A DNA stretch of 42,852 nucleotides from positions 1 to 42,852 of the forward strand of contig BDTM01000052.1 of the NCBI GenBank assembly GCA_002898015.1. The letters are read 5' to 3'. The notes below the pieces were generated by a model, which saw nothing but the letters and a program-made list of their open reading frames with translations, was not told where the DNA came from and ran no database searches. Every line of letters begins with the position of its first letter. Within the stretch, counting starts at the first letter, position 1. A program made the translations under genes and the position numbers. Of the stretch, positions 1 through 9,811 are shown piece by piece. The DNA is from a bacterium BMS3Bbin03. Lineage in GTDB: Bacteria; Zhuqueibacterota; JdFR-76; BMS3Abin05.

Positions 1-96
1 TACCGGTTTTTGCAAAGATTAAGCCGCTAAGGAAAGAATGTATTCCGAAGATTTATGTTATGATCTTATAGTTTTGAAAAAGACGGATGACACACC

Positions 97-132
97 CCGT
101 CTGCCTTCAGCGGAGAGCTCGGCCGGCCGGCG
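97..132 (+). repeat. 36-bp direct repeat, copy 1
   Basis: This stretch begins CCGTCTGCCTTCAGCGGAG and ends in a GGCCGGC-rich tail. It matches 566-601 at 35 of 36 positions. It is much richer in GC than the surrounding sequence. It lies in the same orientation as its partner about 470 bases away, so the intervening DNA could be lost or moved by recombination between them. Confidence 0.75.
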
Positions 133-297
133 ATTGGCGTCAACCCAAGGACTGTTCAATATTTATAAACATAGTATTTACAAATAGATGTTTAGTATTT
201 CAAATGGTTATAAATCATATTATTTTTTTCAGGAAACAGGATAGACAAATTTGACATTTCGTACCTAACGGCACTTAAAATGGACAGAGAAATTTTT

Positions 298-324
298 CTA
301 TAAACATTTTGTCCCTAACGGGAC
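298..324 (+). repeat. CTATAAACATT..GTCCCTAACGGGAC element, + copy
   Basis: The element starts ctataaacatt and ends with the small palindrome gtccctaacgggac. A diverged copy in the same orientation (gtacctaacggcac) lies near 250-277. An inverted copy lies at 450-475. Confidence 0.6.
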
Positions 325-449
325 ATGGATAATGGAAGTATCATTAAAGATTATCTCTGTTCAATGAAGCGGCTCTATCGTGCCGGAGATTTGTAAAAGC
401 AGCGAATCTAATTTTATAGGAGAAACTTTAACATTCAAGTTTCTTGAAA

Positions 450-475
450 GTCCCATAGGGACGCAATGTTTATAG
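450..475 (-). repeat. CTATAAACATT..GTCCCTATGGGAC element, - copy
   Basis: Read on the minus strand this is ctataaacattgcgtccc followed by tatgggac, which matches the element at 298-324. With that copy it forms a terminal inverted pair about 175 bases apart, the geometry of a small non-autonomous repeat unit. No transposase is visible. Confidence 0.6.
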
Positions 476-565
476 CGAAGTGCCAAGTCCGATGAGCTTA
501 AGTCCGCCTCCGGCGGACGAAATGTCATTTTTATCCTATTCATGAAATAGGCCATTAGGTTGACG

Positions 566-601
566 CCGTCTGCCTTCAGCGGAGAGCTCGGCCGGCTGGC
601 G
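566..601 (+). repeat. 36-bp direct repeat, copy 2
   Basis: This is the second copy of the GC-rich repeat at 97-132. The single difference is a C to T change in the GGCCGGC tail. It lies about 160 bases upstream of glmS. Confidence 0.75.
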
Positions 602-764
602 GGCACGCCTCAAGGAAGGAATTTTACAGGGTCGTGCTCAAACAGATGTAAAATCGTTCAGGGCGTTTCTTTTGCCGTTGATCTGATTTAGTTTATTAGA
701 CCAAAATCGCAGCGAGTGCGTATCAAACCGTAAATGAATTTTAACTTTTCGGGAAGGAATCATT

Positions 765-2591
765 ATGTGCGGAATCGTTGGATATATTGGCGCTGAGCCC
801 GTCGTTCCCATCTTAATCGATGGGTTAAAGCGATTGGAATATCGAGGATACGATTCTGCGGGGATCGCCGTTGTCAGCAAAGATAAAATTTTTATACAGA
901 AACAGTTGGGGAAAATTTCAAATTTGGAAGATTCCCTTAAAAACACGCACCTGAATTCCACACTCGGAATCGGGCACACACGCTGGGCCACGCACGGGGC
1001 GCCCAGTGTTGTCAATGCGCATCCCCACACGGATTGCAGCGGCGATATCGCCGTCATTCACAATGGTATTATTGAAAATTATGCCGGGCTGCGGCAAGAG
1101 CTGATGGCGAAAGGGCATGTGTTTCGATCTGAAACAGATACGGAAGTTCTGGCCCATCTCATTGAAGAATTTTATAACGGCGATCTGGAGCAGGCTGTGC
1201 GTTACGCGATAAACGAAGTGGTGGGCACCTACGGTATTCTGGTTGTATCGAACAAGCAGCCGGATCGTATTATTGCCGCCCGGAACGGCAGCCCTTTACT
1301 GATCGGCATCGGGACCAATACCTATATGGCCGCTTCGGATGCCACGGCCGTCATCAGGTACACGCGAGATGTCGTTTATCTGGACGACGGAGAACTGGCT
1401 GTGCTTACCCGCGACCAATATATTACGAAAACGATTCGAAACCGGCGTACAAACAAACATGTGGAAAAGATCTCCTTTGATGTGGATCGTATTGAAAAAG
1501 ACGGTTTCGACCATTTCATGCTGAAAGAAATCTTTGAACAGCCGCAAACGCTGCGCGACACCATGCGCGGGCGCGTGCAGGCGGAAAACGGCACCGTCCG
1601 GCTGGGCGGCTTAAGCGACCACTTGCAGCAATTATTGGACGCAAAACGCATCCTGTTGACGGCCTGCGGCACCTCCTGGCACGCCTCGCTCATTGGAGAA
1701 TATATTTTTGAAGATTTTCTCCGCATTCCCGTTGAAGTCGATTACGCGTCTGAATTTCGGTATCGAAATCCCGTATTGGATCAGGATTCCGTGGTGATTG
1801 TGGTCAGTCAATCGGGCGAAACAGCGGACACGCTGGCGGCTCTTCGGGAAGCTAAAAAAAGACGGGCGCCCGTATTCGGTATTTGCAATGTGGTGGGCAG
1901 CAGCATTGCCCGGGAGACTGTGGCGGGTGTTTATATTCATGCCGGGCCGGAAGTCGGTGTGGCGTCGACCAAGGCTTTCACGGCTCAGGTCACGACCCTG
2001 ATCATGATGACCATCCTGATGGCTCGCAAAAAGTGGATGAGCCGGGAGGAGGGCCGCCGCATTCTAACGGAATTGGAAGCCATCCCGGATAAAATTTCGG
2101 AGGTTTTGAAAGAGAGCGATTCCATTCGGGAAATCGCCAAAAAATATGCGGACAGTCGAAATTTCCTTTATTTGGGGAGGGGATACAATTTCCCGGTGGC
2201 ACTGGAAGGGGCGCTGAAAATGAAGGAAATCTCGTACATCCATGCCGAAGGGTATCCGGCAGCGGAGATGAAACACGGCCCAATCGCCTTGATCGATGAA
2301 AATATGCCGGTCGTTTTTATTGCAATCAAAGACAGCACTTACGAGAAAGTTCTCAGCAATATCGAAGAAGTGAAAGCAAGAGGGGGCAGGGTGATCGCCA
2401 TTGCGTCGGCCGGGGATGAGAAGATTTCCGAAAAAGCCGATCACGTGATTTTTCTGCCGGAAACCCTGGAATTTTTATCGCCGTTAGTCACCATTATTCC
2501 GCTGCAGCTCCTGGCGTATCACGCGGCCGTTTTGCGGGGCTGTAATGTGGATCAACCCAGAAATCTGGCAAAGAGTGTGACGGTGGAATAA
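765..2591 (+). CDS. glmS: Glutamine-fructose-6-phosphate aminotransferase (isomerizing)
   Basis: The enzyme makes glucosamine-6-phosphate from fructose-6-phosphate and glutamine in the cytoplasm, the first step toward UDP-GlcNAc for peptidoglycan and lipid A. The 608-residue length is normal for the family. The start is fixed by MCGIVGYIG: removal of Met1 exposes the catalytic Cys2 of the N-terminal glutaminase domain (about residues 1-220). Two SIS sugar-isomerase domains follow (about 285-420 and 455-590), with ACGTSWHA, SQSGETADT and STKAFTAQ motifs. The family C-terminus DQPRNLAKSVTVE is intact. A strong gggaagga ribosome-binding site precedes the ATG. I saw no glmS ribozyme. It fits the lipid A genes further downstream. 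Confidence 0.97.
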   Translation: MCGIVGYIGAEPVVPILIDGLKRLEYRGYDSAGIAVVSKDKIFIQKQLGKISNLEDSLKNTHLNSTLGIGHTRWATHGAPSVVNAHPHTDCSGDIAVIHNGIIENYAGLRQELMAKGHVFRSETDTEVLAHLIEEFYNGDLEQAVRYAINEVVGTYGILVVSNKQPDRIIAARNGSPLLIGIGTNTYMAASDATAVIRYTRDVVYLDDGELAVLTRDQYITKTIRNRRTNKHVEKISFDVDRIEKDGFDHFMLKEIFEQPQTLRDTMRGRVQAENGTVRLGGLSDHLQQLLDAKRILLTACGTSWHASLIGEYIFEDFLRIPVEVDYASEFRYRNPVLDQDSVVIVVSQSGETADTLAALREAKKRRAPVFGICNVVGSSIARETVAGVYIHAGPEVGVASTKAFTAQVTTLIMMTILMARKKWMSREEGRRILTELEAIPDKISEVLKESDSIREIAKKYADSRNFLYLGRGYNFPVALEGALKMKEISYIHAEGYPAAEMKHGPIALIDENMPVVFIAIKDSTYEKVLSNIEEVKARGGRVIAIASAGDEKISEKADHVIFLPETLEFLSPLVTIIPLQLLAYHAAVLRGCNVDQPRNLAKSVTVE

Positions 2592-2671
2592 CGGTTCGCA
2601 GGTTTCAATTTAATGAACAAAAGTTTTGAATTTGTAAAAATAGTCTGTATTGGGCAACCCGGAGAGATCGA

Positions 2672-4558
2672 ATGAAGAAAATTCATCTTGTACTAATTGT
2701 GTTTCTTTTGTTACATTTGACATCGAACGTATTTGCCAAACCCGACCGGCAAATCGCTGCGCCGCAAAATCCTGAGGTCGAAAAAGCCTACCGAAAAGGG
2801 CTGCAATTATATCTGAAAGGCCGTTATGGTGTGGCTGCCTGGGAATTGCAAAATATGCTCATGCTCTTCCCAAAGAACAGAAGAACGACCTCGGCGCTAT
2901 ATCTGATTGCACGTGCGGATTTTCACCTTAAAAAATACCGGGAGGCGAATGAAGCCCTGGACCAACTGCTTAAGGATTACCCCCAAACGGCCTATCGATA
3001 CGATGCCTTATTCCTGAAAGCCGCCATCGCCTACAACGAAAATAAATTGTCACAATCCTTCAATTTACTTGCCGAAATTATTCACAGGAGCAAAAACAAG
3101 AATCTGGTTCGGCAATCCCAAAAAATCTTTTATAAAACCGTGCTGTCGAATTATGCCTTGCCGGATATCCGCAATTTACAGGGGCGCTTCTCGTCATCCG
3201 ATTTAAAACCCATCTGGATGCTCGCCGCCGCTTCTAAAATGTGGGATGCAGGCGATTTTGAGCAGGCGAAAAAGAAACTGCAAACGTTCTTTAAAAAATA
3301 TCCGAACAGTTTATTGATTGCCGAAGCCCGGAACCTGCAAAAGATGATTGAAAAAGGGCCGTCGATTCCGTCAAAAATTGCGGTCGTGCTGCCCATTACC
3401 GGATTTTACAGAGAACAGGCGACCGATGTGGCAAATGGCATCAAACTGGCATTTGCGAATTGGAAACAATCCCATTCGGATACCAAACTCCAATTAAATG
3501 TATTTGATACGCACAGAAACACAATACAGGCTCTGAAAATCACACAAAAATTGGCCGGAGATCGAAATGTTCTGGCAATTCTGGGCTCGCTGGAAAGTGA
3601 TCCTACGGGTGCGATCGGTGCTGTTGCAAGTTGTAAAAATCTGCCTTTAATAGCGCCCACAGGCACCGAAAACGGCATTGCAGCATTAGGGGAAAATATT
3701 TTTCAAATGGACGGGAATATCGATATTCGGGGGAAAATACTCGCAGAATACGCCATTCGGCAGCTTCATCTCAAAACGTTCGCGGTTTTGGCGCCTGCCG
3801 ATGAATATGGAAAACAGATTACGGATAGTTTCACGGAAATGATTGATCATTTAGGCGGAAAAATTATGGCAGAAACCTGGTACTACGAAGGTTCCGTCGA
3901 TTTTAAAAGACAGCTCTCTCACATTCGAAATGTGGGGCTCGAAAAAATGGTTTGGGATTCCCTCCGCACAGTCTATCCGGGTTACAGCGATTCCGAGATC
4001 GATTCGTTGTTTGCAATCGAAGAACCCATTCGACAGGCGCAGAATCGAAACAAGGTCATCCGGAAGCTGGCGGACTCCACCGCCGTTCCGGTGACTTCTA
4101 TCGATGGGGTTTTCCTGCCTGTTTATACAGACGATATTAAGTACATTGCCCCCCAATATGCGATGTTTAATATTCAGTCCCAATTATTGGGAGGCGATTA
4201 TTGGAAAGATATCAGTATCCTGAATGATAATCAGAGTTATGTGAACGGCGTTATTTTTACCACGGATGTTTTTGCAAAAGAAAACGCGCTCCCCTACCTG
4301 AGATTTCAAAACCGGTACCGAAAACGGTTTCAGACTTCGCCGTCGAAGTTCTCTGTTCTTGGATATGATTCGATGAATTATTTGCTTCAGGCATTGAATT
4401 CGGGCGCCCGCACACGTGAAGACCTGCTGAAAGCCCTGCGGAACATTCGGGAGTTTGACGGACTGCACGGTTCTTTTAAATTTTTGGAAGGAAGCCGTGT
4501 GAATTCAGGAATTGTCCTGCTGCGTTTCGAAAACGGGACATTCCGGAAATTGGAGTAA
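2672..4558 (+). CDS. Exported TPR plus periplasmic-binding-fold protein (LpoA-like)
   Basis: The 628-residue protein has a typical signal peptide (residues 1-22, cleavage after NVFA) and no lipobox cysteine. Residues about 30-220 look like tetratricopeptide repeats of the YbgF/BamD type (KGRYGVAAWELQNML, LKKYREANEALDQLLKDYP). From about 235 to the end it resembles the Leu/Ile/Val-binding, type I periplasmic-binding fold (KIAVVLPITGFYREQATDVANGIKLA). This combination recalls LpoA-type activators of penicillin-binding proteins, which also pair helical repeats with this fold. No ABC transporter genes are adjacent, so a transport role is less likely than a cell-wall or scaffold role. The function is inferred from architecture only. 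Confidence 0.7.
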   Translation: MKKIHLVLIVFLLLHLTSNVFAKPDRQIAAPQNPEVEKAYRKGLQLYLKGRYGVAAWELQNMLMLFPKNRRTTSALYLIARADFHLKKYREANEALDQLLKDYPQTAYRYDALFLKAAIAYNENKLSQSFNLLAEIIHRSKNKNLVRQSQKIFYKTVLSNYALPDIRNLQGRFSSSDLKPIWMLAAASKMWDAGDFEQAKKKLQTFFKKYPNSLLIAEARNLQKMIEKGPSIPSKIAVVLPITGFYREQATDVANGIKLAFANWKQSHSDTKLQLNVFDTHRNTIQALKITQKLAGDRNVLAILGSLESDPTGAIGAVASCKNLPLIAPTGTENGIAALGENIFQMDGNIDIRGKILAEYAIRQLHLKTFAVLAPADEYGKQITDSFTEMIDHLGGKIMAETWYYEGSVDFKRQLSHIRNVGLEKMVWDSLRTVYPGYSDSEIDSLFAIEEPIRQAQNRNKVIRKLADSTAVPVTSIDGVFLPVYTDDIKYIAPQYAMFNIQSQLLGGDYWKDISILNDNQSYVNGVIFTTDVFAKENALPYLRFQNRYRKRFQTSPSKFSVLGYDSMNYLLQALNSGARTREDLLKALRNIREFDGLHGSFKFLEGSRVNSGIVLLRFENGTFRKLE

Positions 4559-4727
4559 TTAAATTCAGAATAAACGCAGCTCTCCGGTTGGTGCGAATAT
4601 AGGAAACGAAAGTCAGGCTGCGAAGGTAAAAAATAAGAGAATCGCGCCGCGGCCCGGTAATCACAAATTTATTTGATTTCATAGAATATTTGACTACATT
4701 TATTCAGGATGTTTTTAGGAGATTCGA

Positions 4728-5519
4728 TTGGCAGACTGGGACAAAAAAATACAGGCACGCCTGAAGCAGACCGGTAATTTACCCAAGCACATTGCCATTA
4801 TTATGGACGGCAATGGGCGCTGGGCGCGTAAGCGAGGTCTGCCCCGCGTGGCCGGACACCGCGAAGGCATCAATTCCGTTCGGGATGTGGTGGAAGCGTG
4901 CGCTCAATTGGGTATCGAAGTGCTCACGCTTTACACATTTTCGGTTGAAAACTGGAAACGTCCCAAGGAAGAGGTTTCCTATTTAATGACGCTTTTGGTC
5001 CGAACGATCAAAAAGGAAATTGCCGATCTCCAAAAGAATAATGTCCATTTAATGATCATTGGCCACCTGAAAGACCTTCCGGACATCACCCGAAAGAGTC
5101 TGGAAGACGGCATTGAAAAGACAAAGAATAACACGGGTTTGAAATTGGTGCTTGCGCTCAGTTACGGCGGGAGGCGCGAAATTCTGGACGCGGTTCAGAA
5201 AATCGCCGAAAAGGCGATCGACGGAAAAATCTCGCCGGGTGACATCGATGAAAAGCTGTTCTCACAGCATTTGTACACAGCGGGCTTGCCCGACCCCGAT
5301 TTGCTCATTCGCACGAGCGGAGAGCTGCGCGTGAGCAATTTCCTGCTCTGGCAGATGGCCTACACGGAAATGTACATTATGGATGTTTACTGGCCGGATT
5401 TTCGCCGCAAGGAACTTTATGAAGCCATTCAAGTTTATCAAAAAAGAGAGCGTCGGTTTGGACTTGTGAGCGAACAACTGCACCCCACGCCTTCAGAAGC
5501 GCGTACCCAGCATGTGTAA
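4728..5519 (+). CDS. uppS: Undecaprenyl diphosphate synthase (cis-prenyltransferase)
   Basis: The enzyme builds the C55 undecaprenyl diphosphate carrier used for peptidoglycan and O-antigen or capsule units. It adds isoprenyl units from IPP to FPP at the membrane face. The 263 residues carry the family signatures: IMDGNGRWA with catalytic Asp27, then GHREG, TLYTFSVENWKRP, and the C-terminal DLLIRTSGELRVSNFLLWQ and YWPDF motifs. The start is TTG at 4728, preceded by AGGAG six bases upstream. It fits functionally with dxr, which feeds the same isoprenoid pathway. Confidence 0.95.
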   Translation: MADWDKKIQARLKQTGNLPKHIAIIMDGNGRWARKRGLPRVAGHREGINSVRDVVEACAQLGIEVLTLYTFSVENWKRPKEEVSYLMTLLVRTIKKEIADLQKNNVHLMIIGHLKDLPDITRKSLEDGIEKTKNNTGLKLVLALSYGGRREILDAVQKIAEKAIDGKISPGDIDEKLFSQHLYTAGLPDPDLLIRTSGELRVSNFLLWQMAYTEMYIMDVYWPDFRRKELYEAIQVYQKRERRFGLVSEQLHPTPSEARTQHV

Positions 5520-5617
5520 AAAAACAGTTCGGAAAACCTGATTGCATGGGTACGATCGCCGGTTAAAAAAAATTTTACATTTGTCTATAATCGTTTATTT
5601 ATAATATATTAATTTCT

Positions 5618-8600
5618 ATGAAATCTAGAAGATGGGTTCTTATTTCGTTTGTTGTGATTTTTATCCTTGTTGTCGGTATTCAACTTTCCTGGAGATTTTT
5701 CTCGGTCAACGATCGTCTCTTGAATCTCGTTTTAGGCGAGCTTAAGCCCAACATTCAGGGAAAGGTCTCAATAGAAAAGTTGGAAATCAGCTTCGGTGCC
5801 GTTCACCTCAAAAAAATCAAAATAGAATGGAAGAACCAGCCCTATTTCTTAAATATACAAGACCTGCAGATCGGATATAATCTCATCCATCTTCTGAAAT
5901 ATAATTTTAATCCGCTTCGGTTCATTTCAAATATCGTGATCGACCATCCTGATTTTGTTTTTAAATATTCGCCACGGTCCTCCAATCCGGTCGGCTTGGC
6001 GGCACGCACGGGAGTTGATTCATTATCCATGAAAATGCTTCCGGCAAAATATCGCCGGCGTTTGATCGATCTTAATTTCGTGGGCAGGATTATGCTTTTA
6101 AAAGGGACGGTGGGGGTGCAGGATTCATCGGGAACCATCCACAAAGTCCTTCAGGGATTGGACGGATGGATTAGCACGGAGAATTTGTCAAAAGCGCTTG
6201 TTCGCATGAACGGCCGGATTTTGGGAGCGAAGCAGACCAATTTTGGAATCAACGGGCGTGTTAACCTGGAAAAAGGTGAGCTTAATTTTCTGCGTTTAAA
6301 TATTATTAATTCGAACCTCGCAAAGATTTTTCCCGAAAAGTCAAAGGACACATTTAGAATTTTAAAAGGGGACTTAAGCGGGCAACTGCTGCTGCAGCAG
6401 AATGAAACAAAAAATTACTCTAATCCGGATTTATCGGGTTCATTGCTCATCAAAAATGTGGATGTCGATTTTCTGAACGGAAAAATTCCGGTGCGCAATT
6501 TAACGTATAAATTAAATATTAATCATTGGAATGCGACCATCATCCATGCGTCGCAGAACGTTTTTGGCAAGCCGGTAACCCTTGAGGGAACGGTTGAAAA
6601 TTTGCTAAATCCCCGCTTAAACTTAACCGTTTCTTCCGACGCAATTCCCGTCCGCCGTGTGATGCGGCTTCTTTTGCCAAAATGGGAAAGCAGGATATCG
6701 GGATGGGCCCGGCTTCGGCTAAAAATCAGCCGTTCTATCTATAATCCGTCTTTCAGCGGAGAAGTGGCCGGTTATAAAATCGTTTATAACGGCCTGCCTG
6801 TTCAACGGGCACGTTTTTTATTCGCGTATCAAAATTCCAATTTCTCGCTAAAATCATCTCAAATCCGTTTTCAAAAGCTGCGGGCCGGTGCTTCGGGGCA
6901 GTTGATGAATTGGGGCAAAGCGGCCGGCGGGCAGTTTAACTATCGAATTTCCGGGGATGCGGCTTCTTTTGTGCGTTCGCTTCCGCTGCGTAATTTGGAT
7001 GCGCTTGCCGTTCGTCTGAATGGAAATGTGCAAATCAGTCAGGGACGAATTATCAATTTTGCCCGTTTTGCGTTAACGGGCGCCGGAAGCAAAATAGATT
7101 CGCTGAAATTGACCGGCACGGCTTCATATCAAAATAAACATTTGCGAATTAATGCCCGGGAAGCCGGCGGAAAATTTTACAGCCGGCTCTTAATTAATTT
7201 TGCCGCATTGCAGCCGAAAATAAGTGCGGAAATTCTCCATTTGGGCGGTACTTTTTGGGATATTCTTCCCGTTCCCTTCGAGAAGCACCTGAAGAAACGT
7301 CTTTCAGTCAGTGTGAAAATAAATGGGGAAAAATCGAAATTAGATTACACATTGGTGGCCGAGCGAAAAAACGCCGAAAGCCTGATTCCGGATCTCTTCC
7401 AAATTGACGGAAGCATTGTGCGCCAAAATCAGGAAACGACTGCCCTGGGGGATATTCAATATTTTCCGCTCTCGGGAAGTCCGGTTAAAGGCGACATTCA
7501 CCTGAAGATCGATCCGAAATCGATTGTTTTACAGGAATATCGCTTGGGAAATTATTATTTCATGACGGGCAAGATCGACCGAAAAACTAAATCGATCAAG
7601 GGTCATGTCGAAATTGTTCAGGCGGATCTGAACCATGTTTTCGACGGCTTGCTGCTTCAGCCGGTGCTGCACGCACAGGGCGTCATGGATGGAATGATCG
7701 ATTTGCAGGGGACACTTTCCGATCCCAACATTGTGGGGCAGATGAATTTAACGCAGGGGATTTTTAACGGGTACGGTTATTATAACGGCTTAATTTCTTT
7801 TGAATTCATTCGAAAATTATTTCGCGTGGATCAATTGATGCTGAACCGGGGGCGCCAGCAAATCCTTGCGATTTCGGGAGAGACAAATCTGACGGATCAG
7901 AATTTGAATTTCCAAATTCACGGGAAAAATGTGGACACCCAATTTTTATCTCAATTATTTGGGAACCGGATTAAATTTCTGTCCGGACAGTCCACATTTG
8001 ATTTATCTCTGATGGGTCGTTGGGCTTCCCCGGATGTAGGCGGGCATCTTGAATTCCGAAACGGGAAACTTTTCTTTGTGGATTATGACCGAATGTCGAT
8101 GGACCTTGGAAAAACACCTGCAGAGCTTGACGACCGGAATGCCGAATCGGGAATTCGGATTCGGAAACTGACACTTGTCCGGAAAAACAAATTTACGGTT
8201 CACGCAAAGGCTTTCTTCCCCTTTTCGAATAATCGTGAAATGGACGTGCGCCTGACGGGGAATGGGGATTTTCTGGCCCTTTTTCTGGAAGACATTGCCT
8301 TTTTTAAGCGTACGGCCAGTCAATCCACCTTTCGTTTCTCGATTGGCGGGACCTACGGCGCGCCAATCTACACGGGCGGAACAGTCGATTTTAAAAACGG
8401 TGAAATTGACTTCCAAAGTGTGCTGCCGGCCGTAAGGGATATGAAAGGGCATGTTCAGATAGAAGCGGAGAATCAATTCGTTCATATTACGGAGCTTACG
8501 GGAGAGCTTGGGGGACAGCCTTTTACCCTTAAAACATTCGGACAGGATTTGGTGTCGAACCGCCCGCTTGAACCGCTTGTGATTCATTCGTGGGGAATCA

Positions 8601-9790
8601 ATTTTGGTGTGTTCGGTTTCAAAACCGGCCCAAAAGGCATTCAGGTGCACATTCCCGGCATGATGGAGCAGGGGGACAAAGCCTGGATTGAAGCCGGCGG
8701 TTTGCGTCCGGGGGAGTATTTTTATCTTGCGGGGCCGTCGGATCATCCCGTTATGCGGGGTCTGGCGACCATTCGGGATGGGAATTTCACGTACCCGTTT
8801 AGTAAAGGCAAGCCAAAAGAGAAATCTCCAAACACAAAGCCGGATTTTATGACCCGTGTTTTAAACCGGATGGTCTGGGATCTGACGGTTATCCCGCAGC
8901 GGAATGTCCATTTTGTGAAGAAAATCCCCGGATTGATCGACAACGTCTGGGTGAATCTAATCATGGAATCACCGGGAAATGGGCTCCGGTTATCGGGTAC
9001 AATCGCCGACCGAACCTTCAGGATTGTCGGGAAAATGCAATCGACCCGGGGGAGCATTGAATATCTGGATTTAAATTTTGCGGTTGTCAAATTCGGTATT
9101 GAATTTGACCGTTCGGAGATTTTGCCCATCGTGTACGGCAAAGCCCGTACAACTCTAACCGATTCAACAGGATTCCCTTACAATATTTACCTGACCCTTT
9201 ACACCCTTAACCCGGAGACAAAAATTGAGCGGGCGAGAGGCCGCTGGGGCGATATTCGGTTCCGTTTGTCGACAGATAACCCGAATATCGGCACGTCGGA
9301 AGGACAAATTCTGGGGGCTTTGGGATACTCTTTGGGCTACACAAGAGGCAGTTTTCGAAGCAAAGCCACCGATGTGATCGGCATTAGCGCAGACCATCTC
9401 ATTTTAAAACCCCTGTTCCGTCCGGTGGAAAGAAAGTTAGAAAAAGTGTTCAATGTGGATATGGTGAGTTTTCGGACACGATTGGCGCAGAATATGATTG
9501 AAATGAATTTTAACCGCCAGATCGATCCGCGTTATTTAATTTTCCGCAGTACACAAGTTATTATTGGAAAATATTTGAAAAATAATTTATTTTTATTATA
9601 TTCTGGAGAGATAGAGGCCGGACTGGATCCGCGCTATCAGGAAAAAGGCATCGGTTTAAAGAATTCATTTGATCTTGAATATCGCATTAAACCGAACCTT
9701 CTTTTGGAATTGCAGTATAAGTACGATAGTTTGCTGCTTTCACACAAGCAAGATTTGAGGATTCAAATCAGACATTCGTTTACATTTTAA
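5618..9790 (+). CDS. tamB: TamB/AsmA-like envelope translocation or lipid-transport protein
   Basis: The 1390-residue protein has one N-terminal membrane anchor (about residues 7-26) and then a very long periplasmic region of beta-strand repeats. These have the AsmA/TamB style of alternating hydrophobic residues, and the C-terminal TamB (DUF490) domain spans about residues 1040-1390. Family members bridge inner and outer membranes and are implicated in outer-membrane protein assembly and phospholipid movement. It stops just 21 bases before the bamA start. That adjacency suggests that TamB here works with BamA, because no separate TamA gene is visible. The family is clear from length, anchor and C-terminus. 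The exact cargo is unknown. Confidence 0.88.
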   Translation: MKSRRWVLISFVVIFILVVGIQLSWRFFSVNDRLLNLVLGELKPNIQGKVSIEKLEISFGAVHLKKIKIEWKNQPYFLNIQDLQIGYNLIHLLKYNFNPLRFISNIVIDHPDFVFKYSPRSSNPVGLAARTGVDSLSMKMLPAKYRRRLIDLNFVGRIMLLKGTVGVQDSSGTIHKVLQGLDGWISTENLSKALVRMNGRILGAKQTNFGINGRVNLEKGELNFLRLNIINSNLAKIFPEKSKDTFRILKGDLSGQLLLQQNETKNYSNPDLSGSLLIKNVDVDFLNGKIPVRNLTYKLNINHWNATIIHASQNVFGKPVTLEGTVENLLNPRLNLTVSSDAIPVRRVMRLLLPKWESRISGWARLRLKISRSIYNPSFSGEVAGYKIVYNGLPVQRARFLFAYQNSNFSLKSSQIRFQKLRAGASGQLMNWGKAAGGQFNYRISGDAASFVRSLPLRNLDALAVRLNGNVQISQGRIINFARFALTGAGSKIDSLKLTGTASYQNKHLRINAREAGGKFYSRLLINFAALQPKISAEILHLGGTFWDILPVPFEKHLKKRLSVSVKINGEKSKLDYTLVAERKNAESLIPDLFQIDGSIVRQNQETTALGDIQYFPLSGSPVKGDIHLKIDPKSIVLQEYRLGNYYFMTGKIDRKTKSIKGHVEIVQADLNHVFDGLLLQPVLHAQGVMDGMIDLQGTLSDPNIVGQMNLTQGIFNGYGYYNGLISFEFIRKLFRVDQLMLNRGRQQILAISGETNLTDQNLNFQIHGKNVDTQFLSQLFGNRIKFLSGQSTFDLSLMGRWASPDVGGHLEFRNGKLFFVDYDRMSMDLGKTPAELDDRNAESGIRIRKLTLVRKNKFTVHAKAFFPFSNNREMDVRLTGNGDFLALFLEDIAFFKRTASQSTFRFSIGGTYGAPIYTGGTVDFKNGEIDFQSVLPAVRDMKGHVQIEAENQFVHITELTGELGGQPFTLKTFGQDLVSNRPLEPLVIHSWGINFGVFGFKTGPKGIQVHIPGMMEQGDKAWIEAGGLRPGEYFYLAGPSDHPVMRGLATIRDGNFTYPFSKGKPKEKSPNTKPDFMTRVLNRMVWDLTVIPQRNVHFVKKIPGLIDNVWVNLIMESPGNGLRLSGTIADRTFRIVGKMQSTRGSIEYLDLNFAVVKFGIEFDRSEILPIVYGKARTTLTDSTGFPYNIYLTLYTLNPETKIERARGRWGDIRFRLSTDNPNIGTSEGQILGALGYSLGYTRGSFRSKATDVIGISADHLILKPLFRPVERKLEKVFNVDMVSFRTRLAQNMIEMNFNRQIDPRYLIFRSTQVIIGKYLKNNLFLLYSGEIEAGLDPRYQEKGIGLKNSFDLEYRIKPNLLLELQYKYDSLLLSHKQDLRIQIRHSFTF

Positions 9791-9811
9791 GTCACGATGG
9801 AGGCATTGAAG

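Larger units (their letters stand above)
1..764. other. Non-coding leader region rich in short repeats
   Basis: I see no convincing gene before glmS. Open frames here run through the repeats and resemble no family. The stretch holds two near-identical 36-base direct repeats (97-132 and 566-601), an inverted pair of a gtccctaacgggac-type element (298-324 and 450-475) with a third weaker copy near 250-277, and a small perfect hairpin with arms GTCCGCC and GGCGGAC around 503-519. The glmS ribosome-binding site (gggaagga) closes the region. A gene cut off by the left edge cannot be excluded. Confidence 0.6.

Noticed and set aside
361..606. Minus-strand open frame of 81 codons before glmS
   Set aside because: It runs through the repeats, including the GC-rich direct repeat, and has no recognisable protein pattern or ribosome site.
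600..764. glmS ribozyme or riboswitch upstream of glmS
   Set aside because: The leader is short and I could not find the conserved ribozyme core. The ribozyme is known mainly from Firmicutes.
5570..5617. Sigma-70-like promoter before tamB
   Set aside because: TATAAT-like words exist in the AT-rich gap but no -35 box stands at a fitting distance.
8003..8746. Long minus-strand open frame inside tamB
   Set aside because: It is the antisense shadow of a clear coding gene, with unusual composition for a protein.
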